From Candidatus Planktophila sp. (GTDB taxonomy: Bacteria > Actinomycetota > Actinomycetes > Nanopelagicales > Nanopelagicaceae): DNA of 38,841 nt. The notes under the pieces were generated by a model that was not told the DNA's origin, searched no databases, and worked only from the letters and a program-made list of their open reading frames with translations. The stretch is from contig JAFMBT010000015.1 in assembly GCA_017858325.1 (NCBI GenBank), positions 1-38,841 on the forward strand. Direction: 5' to 3'. The translations under genes were made by a program, and so were the position numbers. Shown piece by piece: positions 26,135 to 33,387 of the stretch. Every line of letters starts with the position of its first letter. Position 1 is the stretch's first letter.

Positions 26135-26470
26135 ATGAGCGTTCTCTTCAGTGAACTGCAACTACCAGGCTGGGCGCAAACCGGCGAAAGAATTGGCCTT
26201 AACGATGTGACATTCACATACGACGATGCCAAGGCCTTTACCTTGCCCTGCCACACTGCAGATCCCGAACTCTTCTTCGCCGACGATGATGCAGCAACTG
26301 CTGCAGCAAAGGCGCTCTGTGGTGGATGTCCGATGCGTAATGCCTGCCTTGATGGCGCACTGTCTCGACAAGAGCCATGCGGAGTATGGGGCGGACAGCT
26401 GATCGAAGATGGTGTGATCATTGAACGTCGTCGTCGTGCGGGCCGGCCACCAAAGGTCTCTGCTGCCTAA
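26135..26470 (+). CDS. whiB7: WhiB7-type transcriptional regulator
   Basis: This 111-residue iron-sulfur regulator works with the primary sigma factor to induce intrinsic antibiotic resistance and stress genes. The four cluster cysteines are C39, C62, C65 and C71 (LPCHTADPELFF, LCGGCPMRNAC). The GVWGG turn is at 84-88. A basic tail RRRRAGRPPK forms the AT-hook that separates WhiB7 from other WhiB proteins. ATG 26135 is preferred, with AGAGGG 8 nt upstream; GTG 26126 is an in-frame alternative. The 85-nt leader after the attenuator is purine-rich. Location after nudC-uvrD2 and next to an ABC1 kinase gene matches mycobacteria. Confidence 0.93.
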   Translation: MSVLFSELQLPGWAQTGERIGLNDVTFTYDDAKAFTLPCHTADPELFFADDDAATAAAKALCGGCPMRNACLDGALSRQEPCGVWGGQLIEDGVIIERRRRAGRPPKVSAA

Positions 26471-26483
26471 AGACGGTTGCTAC

Positions 26484-27320
26484 CTAGCTTTTTCGCTGAC
26501 AACGAGAACAAAAGTGTGACGAGCGCGCTCCAAAAACGATTCTTCGAATTGGCGCACCGCAACGTGGACACGGTTCATCCTCACGCCCATATGCAGATAG
26601 GGACTGATCGAAAAATCCACTCTCTCCATTCACATTGATGTAGAGATCATCGAAAGATGTGCCACCTTGCGTAATTGCTTCCTGCATTACCTGTGTTGCG
26701 CAATCAATAACTGCGGCGAGCTTTTTTCGAGAGAGCTCTGAAGTCAGAGATTCGGGATGCACCTTTGCTCGCCAGAGCGCCTCATCTGCGTAAATGTTTC
26801 CAACCCCAGACATAATCTCTTGATTAAGCAGGGCTGTCTTGATCCGCACCTTTCGTTGTGCGAACTTCTTAATAGTTCCTTGATAATCAAAGTCAGGATC
26901 AAATGGATCGAGTGCAATATGGTGAGCAGAGCTCGGCACGCCATCGGTGAGTTGCTCTATAGAGAGCCAACCAAAGGTTCTTTGATCATTAAAGACTAGA
27001 TCAAGCTTTCGCAATGTCTTTTTGAGCGAGAATTGTGCACGGATATGTTTAGCAGCTGGGTGATCTTTCTCTTGAATAAGAAATTGACCGCTCATTCCAA
27101 GGTGGGCAACTAATACAAAAGGTCGATCAAGAGTGATCCAAAGAAATTTTCCACGCCGGGCAGTACCTGTAATCCGCGCGCCCTTGAGGGTTGCAAGAGG
27201 CGCGATGGACTCTGCTTTGAGTGCTCGTGGGTGAAGATCTGCTGCTTCGGCAATGCGATAGCCGGTAATCAAGTGGTGTAGCCCGCGACGAACTGTTTCA
27301 ACTTCGGGAAGTTCGGGCAT
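26484..27320 (-). CDS. mutM: Formamidopyrimidine-DNA glycosylase (Fpg/MutM family)
   Basis: This 278-residue bifunctional glycosylase/AP lyase removes oxidised purines. The mature N-terminus PELPEVETVRRGL provides the catalytic Pro2 and Glu3. K58 (RRGKFLW) matches the conserved lysine of Fpg. The helix-two-turn-helix is NQEIMSGVGNIYADEALWRA. The C-terminal zinc finger has C251, C254, C271 and C274 (CPRCGAP and FCSRCQRKS). The ATG shares one base with the stop of the DUF2256 gene upstream (TAATG), so the two are translationally coupled. Fpg fits better than Nei because of the complete zinc finger and N-terminal motif. Confidence 0.95.
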   Translation of the reverse strand: MPELPEVETVRRGLHHLITGYRIAEAADLHPRALKAESIAPLATLKGARITGTARRGKFLWITLDRPFVLVAHLGMSGQFLIQEKDHPAAKHIRAQFSLKKTLRKLDLVFNDQRTFGWLSIEQLTDGVPSSAHHIALDPFDPDFDYQGTIKKFAQRKVRIKTALLNQEIMSGVGNIYADEALWRAKVHPESLTSELSRKKLAAVIDCATQVMQEAITQGGTSFDDLYINVNGESGFFDQSLSAYGREDEPCPRCGAPIRRIVFGARSSHFCSRCQRKS

Positions 27321-27457
27321 TATTTTCCAGCTTTACATTTTTCGGAGCAGTACTTCACGTTCTCCCAATCGCGTGCCCATTTTTTGCGCCACTCAAATGG
27401 GCGCTCACAACGCTGACATACCTTGGGAGGAAAGCCATTTTTACTCTTGGCCCGCAT
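27320..27457 (-). CDS. DUF2256 small zinc-binding protein
   Basis: This 45-residue protein has CQRC near the N-terminus, a [15 protein letters not shown] segment and SEKC near the C-terminus, giving a C-x2-C ... C-x3-C site that probably binds zinc. This is the DUF2256 pattern, a family of unknown function often found near DNA repair or photolyase genes. Its stop TAA shares a base with the mutM ATG, linking it to base excision repair by context only. The ATG at 27457 has minus-strand TACACT (27469-27464) 6 nt upstream, indicating a leaderless promoter for the pair. Confidence 0.85.
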   Translation of the reverse strand: MRAKSKNGFPPKVCQRCERPFEWRKKWARDWENVKYCSEKCKAGK

Positions 27458-27463
27458 GGCGCG

Positions 27464-27469
27464 AGTGTA
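27464..27469 (-). promoter_or_regulatory. Leaderless -10 box of DUF2256-mutM
   Basis: TACACT on the minus strand is followed by 6 nt and the ATG at 27457. Confidence 0.5.
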
Positions 27470-27508
27470 ACTGCAAGAGTTCACAAGGCGCATCCGGAAT
27501 CACATAGA

Positions 27509-27514
27509 TAAACT
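27509..27514 (+). promoter_or_regulatory. Leaderless -10 box of the lipoprotein gene
   Basis: TAAACT is followed by 6 nt (cgtgcg) and the ATG at 27521. No Shine-Dalgarno is present. Confidence 0.5.
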
Positions 27515-27520
27515 CGTGCG

Positions 27521-27961
27521 ATGAAAGCACTTCTGGCCGCCTGCTTTGCACTTCTTACTCTTACTGGGTGTGCGCAGACTGCCACCTTTGGCGAGATGGC
27601 AGATGGACCATGTACCGATAGCCAAGGTCGCTTAGTTCAAGAGCATATTGGCGCACAAATTGCAGCGCTATCTCGTGAGGATTGGGAGGATGCATACTCG
27701 TACGCATCGTCTGGATTCCGAGAAGCGGTCTCTCTCGATCAATTTATTCTTGTGATTAGTACCCAGTATCAGATGCTAATAACTAGTGAGAGCACCCAAT
27801 ATGGCTCATGCACTGTAGCTACTAAAACTATTACTCAAAATGTACGCGTCACTAGTCAGAGAGAAAATTTTCAATTGAGGTATGAATTATCCTACATAGA
27901 GCAAACACTTGGGGTTGAATCAGCATCAGTAGCACTTTCTGATCCGCAGATAAATATCTAG
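27521..27961 (+). CDS. Lipoprotein, DUF4864-like
   Basis: This 146-residue exported protein has a lipobox LTGC ending at C17, so it should be lipidated and anchored to the outer face of the membrane. After the anchor, QEHIGAQIAALSREDWEDAY and YASSGFREAVSLDQFILVIS resemble the DUF4864 pattern (repeated short helices with a conserved Phe and Tyr). The match is from memory and moderate. No enzymatic motif is visible. It appears leaderless, is divergent from DUF2256-mutM, and ends 28 bp from the convergent ABC1 kinase gene. Function unknown. Confidence 0.75.
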   Translation: MKALLAACFALLTLTGCAQTATFGEMADGPCTDSQGRLVQEHIGAQIAALSREDWEDAYSYASSGFREAVSLDQFILVISTQYQMLITSESTQYGSCTVATKTITQNVRVTSQRENFQLRYELSYIEQTLGVESASVALSDPQINI

Positions 27962-27989
27962 CAACCTCCGCTGGCTGCCCCAGAGGGAA

Positions 27990-29333
27990 TTAACTCGTTA
28001 CAGGTGAGATCTCGGGGAACCACACGAGCGCTTCGTCACGGAATGGACCTTCTGCTTCAAGCTGACAGAAAATCCCAGTCGTTCCCATGGTGACTCGGTG
28101 AATCAATACATATTCAGCAGGAAGATTAAGTTGGAATCCAATCTTCGCTGTGGGATTTCTCGGATCACCCACGCGTGCACTCTGATCGCGTAGCCAATCG
28201 CGTGAATACTTAAAGGTAGGAGTACGTAGCGGCTCTACAAGCGGAACCAGGTACTCAAGAACTAATTGAGGATCGACATCAACTTCGGGGAGGATAAAGC
28301 CATCTTTTTTAAAGCCGTCGTATAAGTCTTGGGCATTGTCATCGAGTGCGTGCTTGAGAAGGTTTTTAAAGGGTTCAGGAAATCCATTGGGTAGTCGATT
28401 ACATGCTCCAAAATCTAAAACACCAATGCGGCCATCATCGAGCAATCTGAAATTACCGGGATGCGGATCTGCATGGAGTAACCCGGCGCGATCCGGGCAG
28501 GTGAAGTGGAAGCGGGCAATTCGTATTCCTGCGGCATCACGCTCTGCTTGTGTACCGTTCTTGATGATTTGGGCCAGCGGCTTTCCATCTATCCATTGGC
28601 TTACGAGAACTTTTGTTGTTGCATGGAGAACGAGCGGGATTGCGATATCGGGATCATTTTCGTATGCGGCATAACATGCGCGCTGCGCTTCGGCTTCATA
28701 CAGGTAATCAACTTCTTCGATGATGCGCGCACGAAGTTCTTCCATAAGCGGTTTCATATCAACGCCCGGCAGGACAAGGCCGAAGATCTTTGAAAAACGT
28801 TGGATCTGATTGAGATCACTGATGAGCGCATCGGCTGCTCCGGGATATTGAATCTTTACCGCGACATGCGTTCCATCACTCCATACGGCGCGATGGACTT
28901 GGCCGATTGAAGCTGACGCGGTTGCCTTATCTTCAAACGAGATGAAGAGATCTCGCCAATTTTCTCCAAGTTCTTTCGCCAATACTTTATGGACAACTTT
29001 GGCTGGAAGTGGAGGCGCTGACTCTTGTAATTTAGTCAGCGTTTCACGGTAGGGCTTTGCAAATTCTTCAGGAAGGGCAGCTTCAAAAACACTGAGAGCT
29101 TGGCCGAACTTCATCGCGCCGCCTTTAAGTTCACCTAGAACTTTAAAGAGTTGCTCTGCAGTTTTCTCTTGGATATCTGCAAAAACAACCGCCGATGATT
29201 GACCAACAAGTTGTTTTCCAATTCCCAGAACGCTCCGACCTGCGATACCCACAGGAATTTTCACCATGCGAGCAGAGCGAGCACTTGTCGTACTCGGAAT
29301 CTTTATATCTGCAGGTTTCTTCGCCACGGCCAT
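27990..29333 (-). CDS. AarF/UbiB family (ABC1) atypical kinase
   Basis: This 447-residue protein has the ABC1 hallmarks. These are KFGQ (75-78), the Ala-rich loop TASASIGQVHRA, the lysine of VAVK (160), HADPHPGNF (287-295) with the catalytic-loop Asp and Asn, and DFGA (307-310). The family comprises small-molecule or lipid kinase-like ATPases linked to quinone or lipid metabolism. The actinobacterial members near whiB7 (Rv3197 in mycobacteria, from memory) are reported to influence macrolide resistance. It lies 66 bp downstream of the ThiF-like gene on the same strand. AGAGAAG precedes the ATG. Substrate unknown. Confidence 0.92.
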   Translation of the reverse strand: MAVAKKPADIKIPSTTSARSARMVKIPVGIAGRSVLGIGKQLVGQSSAVVFADIQEKTAEQLFKVLGELKGGAMKFGQALSVFEAALPEEFAKPYRETLTKLQESAPPLPAKVVHKVLAKELGENWRDLFISFEDKATASASIGQVHRAVWSDGTHVAVKIQYPGAADALISDLNQIQRFSKIFGLVLPGVDMKPLMEELRARIIEEVDYLYEAEAQRACYAAYENDPDIAIPLVLHATTKVLVSQWIDGKPLAQIIKNGTQAERDAAGIRIARFHFTCPDRAGLLHADPHPGNFRLLDDGRIGVLDFGACNRLPNGFPEPFKNLLKHALDDNAQDLYDGFKKDGFILPEVDVDPQLVLEYLVPLVEPLRTPTFKYSRDWLRDQSARVGDPRNPTAKIGFQLNLPAEYVLIHRVTMGTTGIFCQLEAEGPFRDEALVWFPEISPVTS

Positions 29334-29399
29334 ATCTTCTCTTTGTTCTCACCTTGGCGCCAAATGAAAGTCGGGATAAATGGTGCGAGATGGGCAAGA

Positions 29400-30626
29400 T
29401 CACAGCCAATGGCATCCACATTCAGGATTGCGGCTTAGTGTGATGAGTGAGCTCTGGCTGAGATTTAAGGTATCAACGGCCATGTAGCCCCCGGTTAACT
29501 GACTTCTTCCCTGATCAATGTGGGCGAGAATAAATGAGGCGATCATACCTGCGAGATAGTGCGCGGCGAATACTGGTGGTTGTTGGATATGTGCCTGTGT
29601 ACTGAGAGAGATTTTATCTGCAACGGCACTTACGTCACCGAGTACCTGCGCCATAGTGATATCTCGACATCGTGAACACGGGGTTTTACCTGGCTCAACA
29701 ATTGGACCAAAGACTAAGTGCCCACCATCAAGCGGTGAAATAACGAGGTGCTCATGACCTGATGCCATCCACTGTGCCAGAAGTTGAGGATCTAATTGGC
29801 CTGTATGTATTTTTATAAATCTCTCGGGCTCTGTCTCATCAATTTCTTGCGCATTTTCATGACTTTCTATCGGAAAGAGCGAGAGCTCTTTTCCGAGGAT
29901 TTCCATTCGCTGTTTAAATCCATGGCCAACATCTGTTGCTCGTATAAATCCTGCGCTGAGATCGGTATCGATCACAGCCGGGGTATCTGATCGTGTACCT
30001 AAAGCAAAGTGGGTGTAGGTCACTCCACTTGATAGCAAAATTCCATAGAGCAAAGTTGCAATTCGATCGCTGCCATGAATTTCAACTCTCACATTCTGGC
30101 GCGCATTAATAATTGAAACTCCGGAGTCGTGCACACCAGGAAGTAAGCGAGCATGTGCTAACTCTGGTGCAACTCTTCTCTGTAATTGTGAGAATGCCGC
30201 GTCGGGCAATATGTCACGCCGTTGATGTTTAGCGACAGAGTGATAGCGAGTGGTGATTGCTAAGATCGATGGAGAAGTTTCTAGAAATTCATGCTCCTCA
30301 AGGTTCCAGAGAAGCTCACGTAACTCTTCACGCGTGATTCCACATTCGACGGCGATATCAATTCCAACTTCGATCTGGCTGCTGAGCATTTCCAGAGCGC
30401 GCACGCAACCATTTTTGGTGAGAGCGAATGAACTCCGCGCAGTGCCGCAGCGCAGACCGATGGGGGTCCGATAGATATTGATTCCTTCTTTGAGGCGAAG
30501 GTGGTTCTGGGCTCTCGTGCTTAGTTCAGTAGTGCCTTGATCAGTATGGATTCTCATGCCGGGAAGAGTTCCACTTTCGCTGGCGCTTACCCGCCGGCGC
30601 TTCCACACCTTCGCACCGAGGCGCAC
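29400..30626 (-). CDS. ThiF/cyclodehydratase-like (TOMM leader-binding type) protein
   Basis: This 408-residue protein resembles the E1-like partners of azoline-forming cyclodehydratases and is widespread in actinobacteria beside ABC1 kinase genes. The N-terminal part (GINIYRTPIGLRCG to EEHEFLETS) looks like a winged-helix peptide-recognition domain. The central part is a degraded Rossmann/E1 fold (GVSIINARQNVRVEIHGSDR). The C-terminus carries paired zinc-type cysteines TPCSRCRD and PECGCHWL. No YcaO enzyme or obvious ribosomally made precursor lies nearby. The GTG at 30626 is the longest start; ATG 30557 is equally possible and would drop an odd basic extension. No Shine-Dalgarno supports either. 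Function unknown; peptide binding is inferred. Confidence 0.7.
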   Translation of the reverse strand: MRLGAKVWKRRRVSASESGTLPGMRIHTDQGTTELSTRAQNHLRLKEGINIYRTPIGLRCGTARSSFALTKNGCVRALEMLSSQIEVGIDIAVECGITREELRELLWNLEEHEFLETSPSILAITTRYHSVAKHQRRDILPDAAFSQLQRRVAPELAHARLLPGVHDSGVSIINARQNVRVEIHGSDRIATLLYGILLSSGVTYTHFALGTRSDTPAVIDTDLSAGFIRATDVGHGFKQRMEILGKELSLFPIESHENAQEIDETEPERFIKIHTGQLDPQLLAQWMASGHEHLVISPLDGGHLVFGPIVEPGKTPCSRCRDITMAQVLGDVSAVADKISLSTQAHIQQPPVFAAHYLAGMIASFILAHIDQGRSQLTGGYMAVDTLNLSQSSLITLSRNPECGCHWL

Positions 30627-30653
30627 CTGGCGTCACTAGTAGCTGAGAAAAGA

Positions 30654-30691
30654 ATTCACCCCGTATAAGCGTTGGCCTATACGGGGTGAAT
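30654..30691 (-). terminator. Intrinsic terminator downstream of DUF5679
   Basis: A perfect 14-bp inverted repeat (attcaccccgtata / tatacggggtgaat) has a 10-nt loop at 30668-30677. On the minus strand it is followed by tcttttct. It ends the DUF5679 message about 90 bp after the stop and separates it from the ThiF-like gene. Confidence 0.8.
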
Positions 30692-30778
30692 CTGTAAATC
30701 CTTTACTCACCAATTCCAGCTGAACGAAGCCTGACTATGGCTAGTAGTTATGGTGCGGGATTGCCGAGCTTTTTCGGA

Positions 30779-30949
30779 TTACTGTGCTTTACCGAGAATT
30801 CGGTTGACCGTTGTTCCGCATACAGGGCACTTACCCTTTGCCATGCGGCGACCTGAATCCGAAATGTGAACCATGCCTTCGAAGTCGCGCTTCGCTTTGC
30901 ACTTCACACAGTAGGCATCACCCTTGTAAGCCTCATTTGTCTCTGCCAT
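30779..30949 (-). CDS. DUF5679 zinc-ribbon-like small protein
   Basis: This 56-residue protein has YCVKCKAKRDF near the N-terminus and GKCPVCGTTVNRIL near the C-terminus, giving two C-x2-C knuckles (C14, C17, C41, C44) for one zinc. That is the DUF5679 signature. It lies in a conserved actinobacterial neighbourhood with the ThiF-like and ABC1 kinase genes (Rv3196A position in mycobacteria, from memory). The ATG at 30949 has a strong AGGAGG 7 nt upstream, one of the best ribosome sites in the window, suggesting abundant translation. A small hairpin TGCGCT-AGG-AGCGCA (30972-30986) lies upstream. Function unknown. Confidence 0.88.
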   Translation of the reverse strand: MAETNEAYKGDAYCVKCKAKRDFEGMVHISDSGRRMAKGKCPVCGTTVNRILGKAQ

Positions 30950-31045
30950 TTTCTAGCCTCCTATCGACGTATGCGCTAGGAGCGCACTCGTTCAGGCTTG
31001 ACGATACTCCCGCTCACGCTCAAAGTGGGCTCAATTGGGGGAGTT

Positions 31046-31645
31046 TTATCCCAGTTTCTTGAGCTCAACAGGGGCGGCCAAGGCGCGTTCAGCCGCCTCA
31101 TACCCGTCGAGATAGGCGCTGGCGAGCTCTCCATCGGGGAATCGGGCCAAAATGGCGGTGAACTCCTCGCCGTGATCGCTATGGGCGAGGTGGATCGCCT
31201 CGTGGAAGAGAACGTAATCCAGGGCGTATTCAGGGGCTAATTGCAGGCGATCTGAGATGCGAATCGTGCGATCCACGCTCGTGCATGAGCCCCAACGCTC
31301 TCGCATCGCCCTCCAAGTCACACTCAGCGGGCGTTTCTCGATCTCGGGGGCATGCTCGCGCAGCAGGCTATCGATGCGATCGGCTAGTGCGCTCTCACTG
31401 GGGGTCCGGGCCGCCTCTTGGCTGCGGATCTTGGCGATCATCTCAGGGACCATCGCTCGTTCATCAGCCTTACTCATGCTCGCTGGGATCGAGATCACGA
31501 TTCGTCCACCCTGGCGATAGGCGGAGAGATTGCGCTTACGTCTTTTCGACCTGATCACAATGATCTCGCCCTCACCAATTCCAGGCAGGGTCGCACCATC
31601 GTTTTCTAGATGACCATTGTGATTCTGGTCAGCGCTACTTTCCAT
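31046..31645 (-). CDS. YgjP-like (M48-type) metal-dependent hydrolase
   Basis: This 199-residue protein shows a gluzincin-like zinc site: FHEAIHLAHSDHGEEF has H148, E149 and H152 plus a probable third ligand H158. The preceding WRAMRERWGSCTS and IRISDRLQLAPEYALDYV are characteristic of the YgjP/DUF45 family. An N-terminal SKRRKRNLSAYRQGGRIVIS segment is also typical. The family probably contains soluble metallopeptidases of unknown substrate. ATG 31645 is chosen because minus-strand TACTTT (31657-31652) lies 6 nt upstream (leaderless); the longer frame to 31702 crosses a hairpin. It ends about 100 bp before DUF5679 starts, on the same strand. Confidence 0.85.
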   Translation of the reverse strand: MESSADQNHNGHLENDGATLPGIGEGEIIVIRSKRRKRNLSAYRQGGRIVISIPASMSKADERAMVPEMIAKIRSQEAARTPSESALADRIDSLLREHAPEIEKRPLSVTWRAMRERWGSCTSVDRTIRISDRLQLAPEYALDYVLFHEAIHLAHSDHGEEFTAILARFPDGELASAYLDGYEAAERALAAPVELKKLG

Positions 31646-31651
31646 ATTCCA

Positions 31652-31657
31652 AAAGTA
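31652..31657 (-). promoter_or_regulatory. Leaderless -10 box of the YgjP-like gene
   Basis: TACTTT on the minus strand is followed by tggaat and the ATG at 31645. Confidence 0.45.
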
Positions 31658-31694
31658 CTCCCCATCGATGTCGAAGAGGTGGATGAAGTACAAG

Positions 31695-31717
31695 AACCTC
31701 AAGTACGTGTTGAGGTT
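31695..31717. repeat. 8-bp perfect inverted repeat (hairpin)
   Basis: AACCTCAA (31695-31702) and TTGAGGTT (31710-31717) flank a 7-nt loop. It lies about 50 bp upstream of the YgjP-like start. No T tract follows on either strand, so it could be an operator or a weak terminator. Confidence 0.5.
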
Positions 31718-31756
31718 AACGCGGTATTCACTTATCTGTACATAGTAAAAAAACTC

Positions 31757-31930
31757 TTATAAGTCAATGCGTGGGGCATTTGATTTGTTGCTTCGATCGT
31801 CGTAGTTTTCGCATACGAAGTCCTCGGATAACCGTTCTATATCTGCAAGGGGAAGGCAGATATTGGAATGTGCGGCCGGGGACTTCGCTTTTCTACAATA
31901 GTCCAGACGGTTTACAAAAGTCCAGACGGT
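31757..31930 (-). pseudogene. Possible coding remnant in a repeat-rich gap
   Basis: A minus-strand frame without any start codon encodes LDYCRKAKSPAAHSNICLPL and then ADIERLSEDFVCENYDDRS before ending at 31757. Its composition looks protein-like, but it emerges from a tandem repeat with stops in the preceding frame. It may be the 3' remnant of a lost gene. I do not recognise the family. The whole 31646-31949 stretch otherwise contains only inverted repeats and the tandem array. Confidence 0.25.
31839..31863. repeat. 8-bp perfect inverted repeat
   Basis: ATATCTGC (31839-31846) and GCAGATAT (31856-31863) are separated by aaggggaag. It lies in the gap between the YgjP-like and DUF2342 genes. 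Confidence 0.5.
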
Positions 31931-31964
31931 TTACAAAAGTCCAGACGGTTTACAAAAGTCCAGA
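31901..31964. repeat. 19-bp tandem repeat, 3.4 copies, over a stop codon
   Basis: gtccagacggtttacaaaa repeats exactly at 31901-31919, 31920-31938 and 31939-31957, followed by gtccaga. A diverged copy precedes it (ttctacaatagtccag). The stop codon of the DUF2342 gene (31950-31952) lies inside the last full copy, so each unit reproduces the gene's final codons and TAA. Confidence 0.95.
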
Positions 31965-33356
31965 GAGGTCATCTGGCACAGCGGTGGAGGCGATAAATGC
32001 AGATGGGTTCTTCAAATCATCTGCGCTCGGAAGTATTCCAGCCCATAACGCATCGCGACTTTCAATCTGACTTTCTTGCCGAATAGTTCTCCAGAACGCG
32101 CTCGCCTCACGAGTGAGTCGGGGCGAGACTTCAAGTCCTAATAACGTTGCAAAGAGTTGCTGCGCCGGAGTAGATGCTGCGCGACGACGACGTTGGGTTT
32201 CACGTAACGCTTCGATATTTGGCATACGATCTCCGGCAGCTGTAACAACCACATCATCTGTCCAGCCGTCAATGAGGGCGAAAACTGTCTCTAGTTTTTC
32301 AAGTGCGGCTTTCTGTTGCGGTGATTCTTCGGGGGAGAAGATTCCATTGTTTAATTCAATCGAGAGATTTACCTGTCCTTCAATAGGTTGCGATGGATCA
32401 AATCCACTCATCGCCTCTTCGGCTTGGCGTTGAATCGCATCAAGATCAATGCGAATACCTCGCCCATATTCAGTAATAGTGCTCTGTATATACGAAACTA
32501 GCCATGGGTTATGTGCAAAGAGGCGAGCAACGGCGCTTTCGCGAAGTGCGTGAAAGAGATAGATCTCTGATTGCGGAATCTCTAAATCGGCAGACCAGAC
32601 AGCGATATTTTCAGGGATTAACACTGGTCGCGGCGGATCAAGAATCGGTAAGCCCGCATCGTGTGCACCAGTAACAGTTGACGCTAACGTGCCAATAGAT
32701 TGACCTAACTGTGTTGCCACCATCGCAGCGATAAATCCACGCAGTAATCCACCAATTGCTTCCAGGGGAATCGGAGCCTCGGCGCTTTGCTCTTGTGTTG
32801 CCTGCGCCAAAAGATCGGCCATCGCCTCAAGTAACCCTTGGGCAAGGGGGGCTATATCGCTATGCCAACCAGGGATCGTAAGGTCGACCCAATCCGAGCG
32901 ATTTACAGCGGATGCAGCTGTTGGCGAAAGCACTGAAGGGAACGATGTCGCTTCATTGAGCCAGACCTCAGAAATTTCATATGCACCTGCAACGACGCTT
33001 TGATCACGGGTACTCAATGGTGCAACGCCCTTGGTTGTGATGAATTTCTTTGCCGTCTCGCGCACCGTATTTATTGGTAGTGGATCGGCTGGGTTACTAC
33101 CTGATGGACCAAATCCCGCAAGTCCTCCTACTCCAGCCAAACCGGAGAAAAGAGCCGAAAGATTTTCTGGCGTCATTCCTTGCATGTTATCCATACCTTC
33201 AACGGGAATTCCTAATTTTTCAAATTGTTCACGCATCTGCTTCTGAATAGCTTTAAGCATTTCATTGAAATCTTCAGGGCCGTTATTATCGGCAGAGCCA
33301 TCGTAGCTTCCATCATCTGAACCATCACCGGGCGGAGTAAAACCAAAGGGAGACAT
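31950..33356 (-). CDS. DUF2342 zinc-metalloprotease-like protein
   Basis: This is a protein of about 468 residues starting MSPFGFTPPGDGSDDGS, with a Gly/Asp-rich N-terminus. The DUF2342 core includes GLLRGFIAAMVATQLGQSIG, PENIAVWSADLEIPQSEIYL and ALRESAVARLFAHNPWLVSY. Family members are annotated as zinc-dependent metalloproteases, sometimes linked to F420. Here the segment where many relatives carry a histidine (LREAAH-type) reads RESAV, and no HExxH is present, so peptidase activity is doubtful. ATG 33356 with GGTGGGAAG upstream is preferred over GTG 33410. Rv3195 occupies this place in mycobacteria. The C-terminus lies in a tandem repeat. Confidence 0.85.
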   Translation of the reverse strand: MSPFGFTPPGDGSDDGSYDGSADNNGPEDFNEMLKAIQKQMREQFEKLGIPVEGMDNMQGMTPENLSALFSGLAGVGGLAGFGPSGSNPADPLPINTVRETAKKFITTKGVAPLSTRDQSVVAGAYEISEVWLNEATSFPSVLSPTAASAVNRSDWVDLTIPGWHSDIAPLAQGLLEAMADLLAQATQEQSAEAPIPLEAIGGLLRGFIAAMVATQLGQSIGTLASTVTGAHDAGLPILDPPRPVLIPENIAVWSADLEIPQSEIYLFHALRESAVARLFAHNPWLVSYIQSTITEYGRGIRIDLDAIQRQAEEAMSGFDPSQPIEGQVNLSIELNNGIFSPEESPQQKAALEKLETVFALIDGWTDDVVVTAAGDRMPNIEALRETQRRRRAASTPAQQLFATLLGLEVSPRLTREASAFWRTIRQESQIESRDALWAGILPSADDLKNPSAFIASTAVPDDLSGLL

Positions 33357-33387
33357 TCTTCCCACCCGACCTTTCATCAGAGCACTA

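Noticed and set aside
26162-26421. Minus-strand frames opposite whiB7
   Set aside because: They are shadows of the WhiB7 coding region. All WhiB cysteines and the AT-hook are on the plus strand.
29143-29443. Overlapping plus-strand frames at the aarF start
   Set aside because: They are antisense shadows of the ABC1 kinase N-terminus and the gap before it.
29400-30949. Thiazole/oxazole-modified peptide (TOMM) biosynthetic cluster
   Set aside because: There is no YcaO enzyme, dehydrogenase or Cys/Ser/Thr-rich precursor, so the ThiF-like protein alone does not make a cluster.
31901-31964. CRISPR array
   Set aside because: The repeats are directly adjacent 19-bp units without spacers, and no cas genes are present.
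31771-32070. Plus-strand frame of 99 codons through the 19-bp array
   Set aside because: It reads the repeat in shifting frames and runs antisense into DUF2342. No family resemblance is seen.
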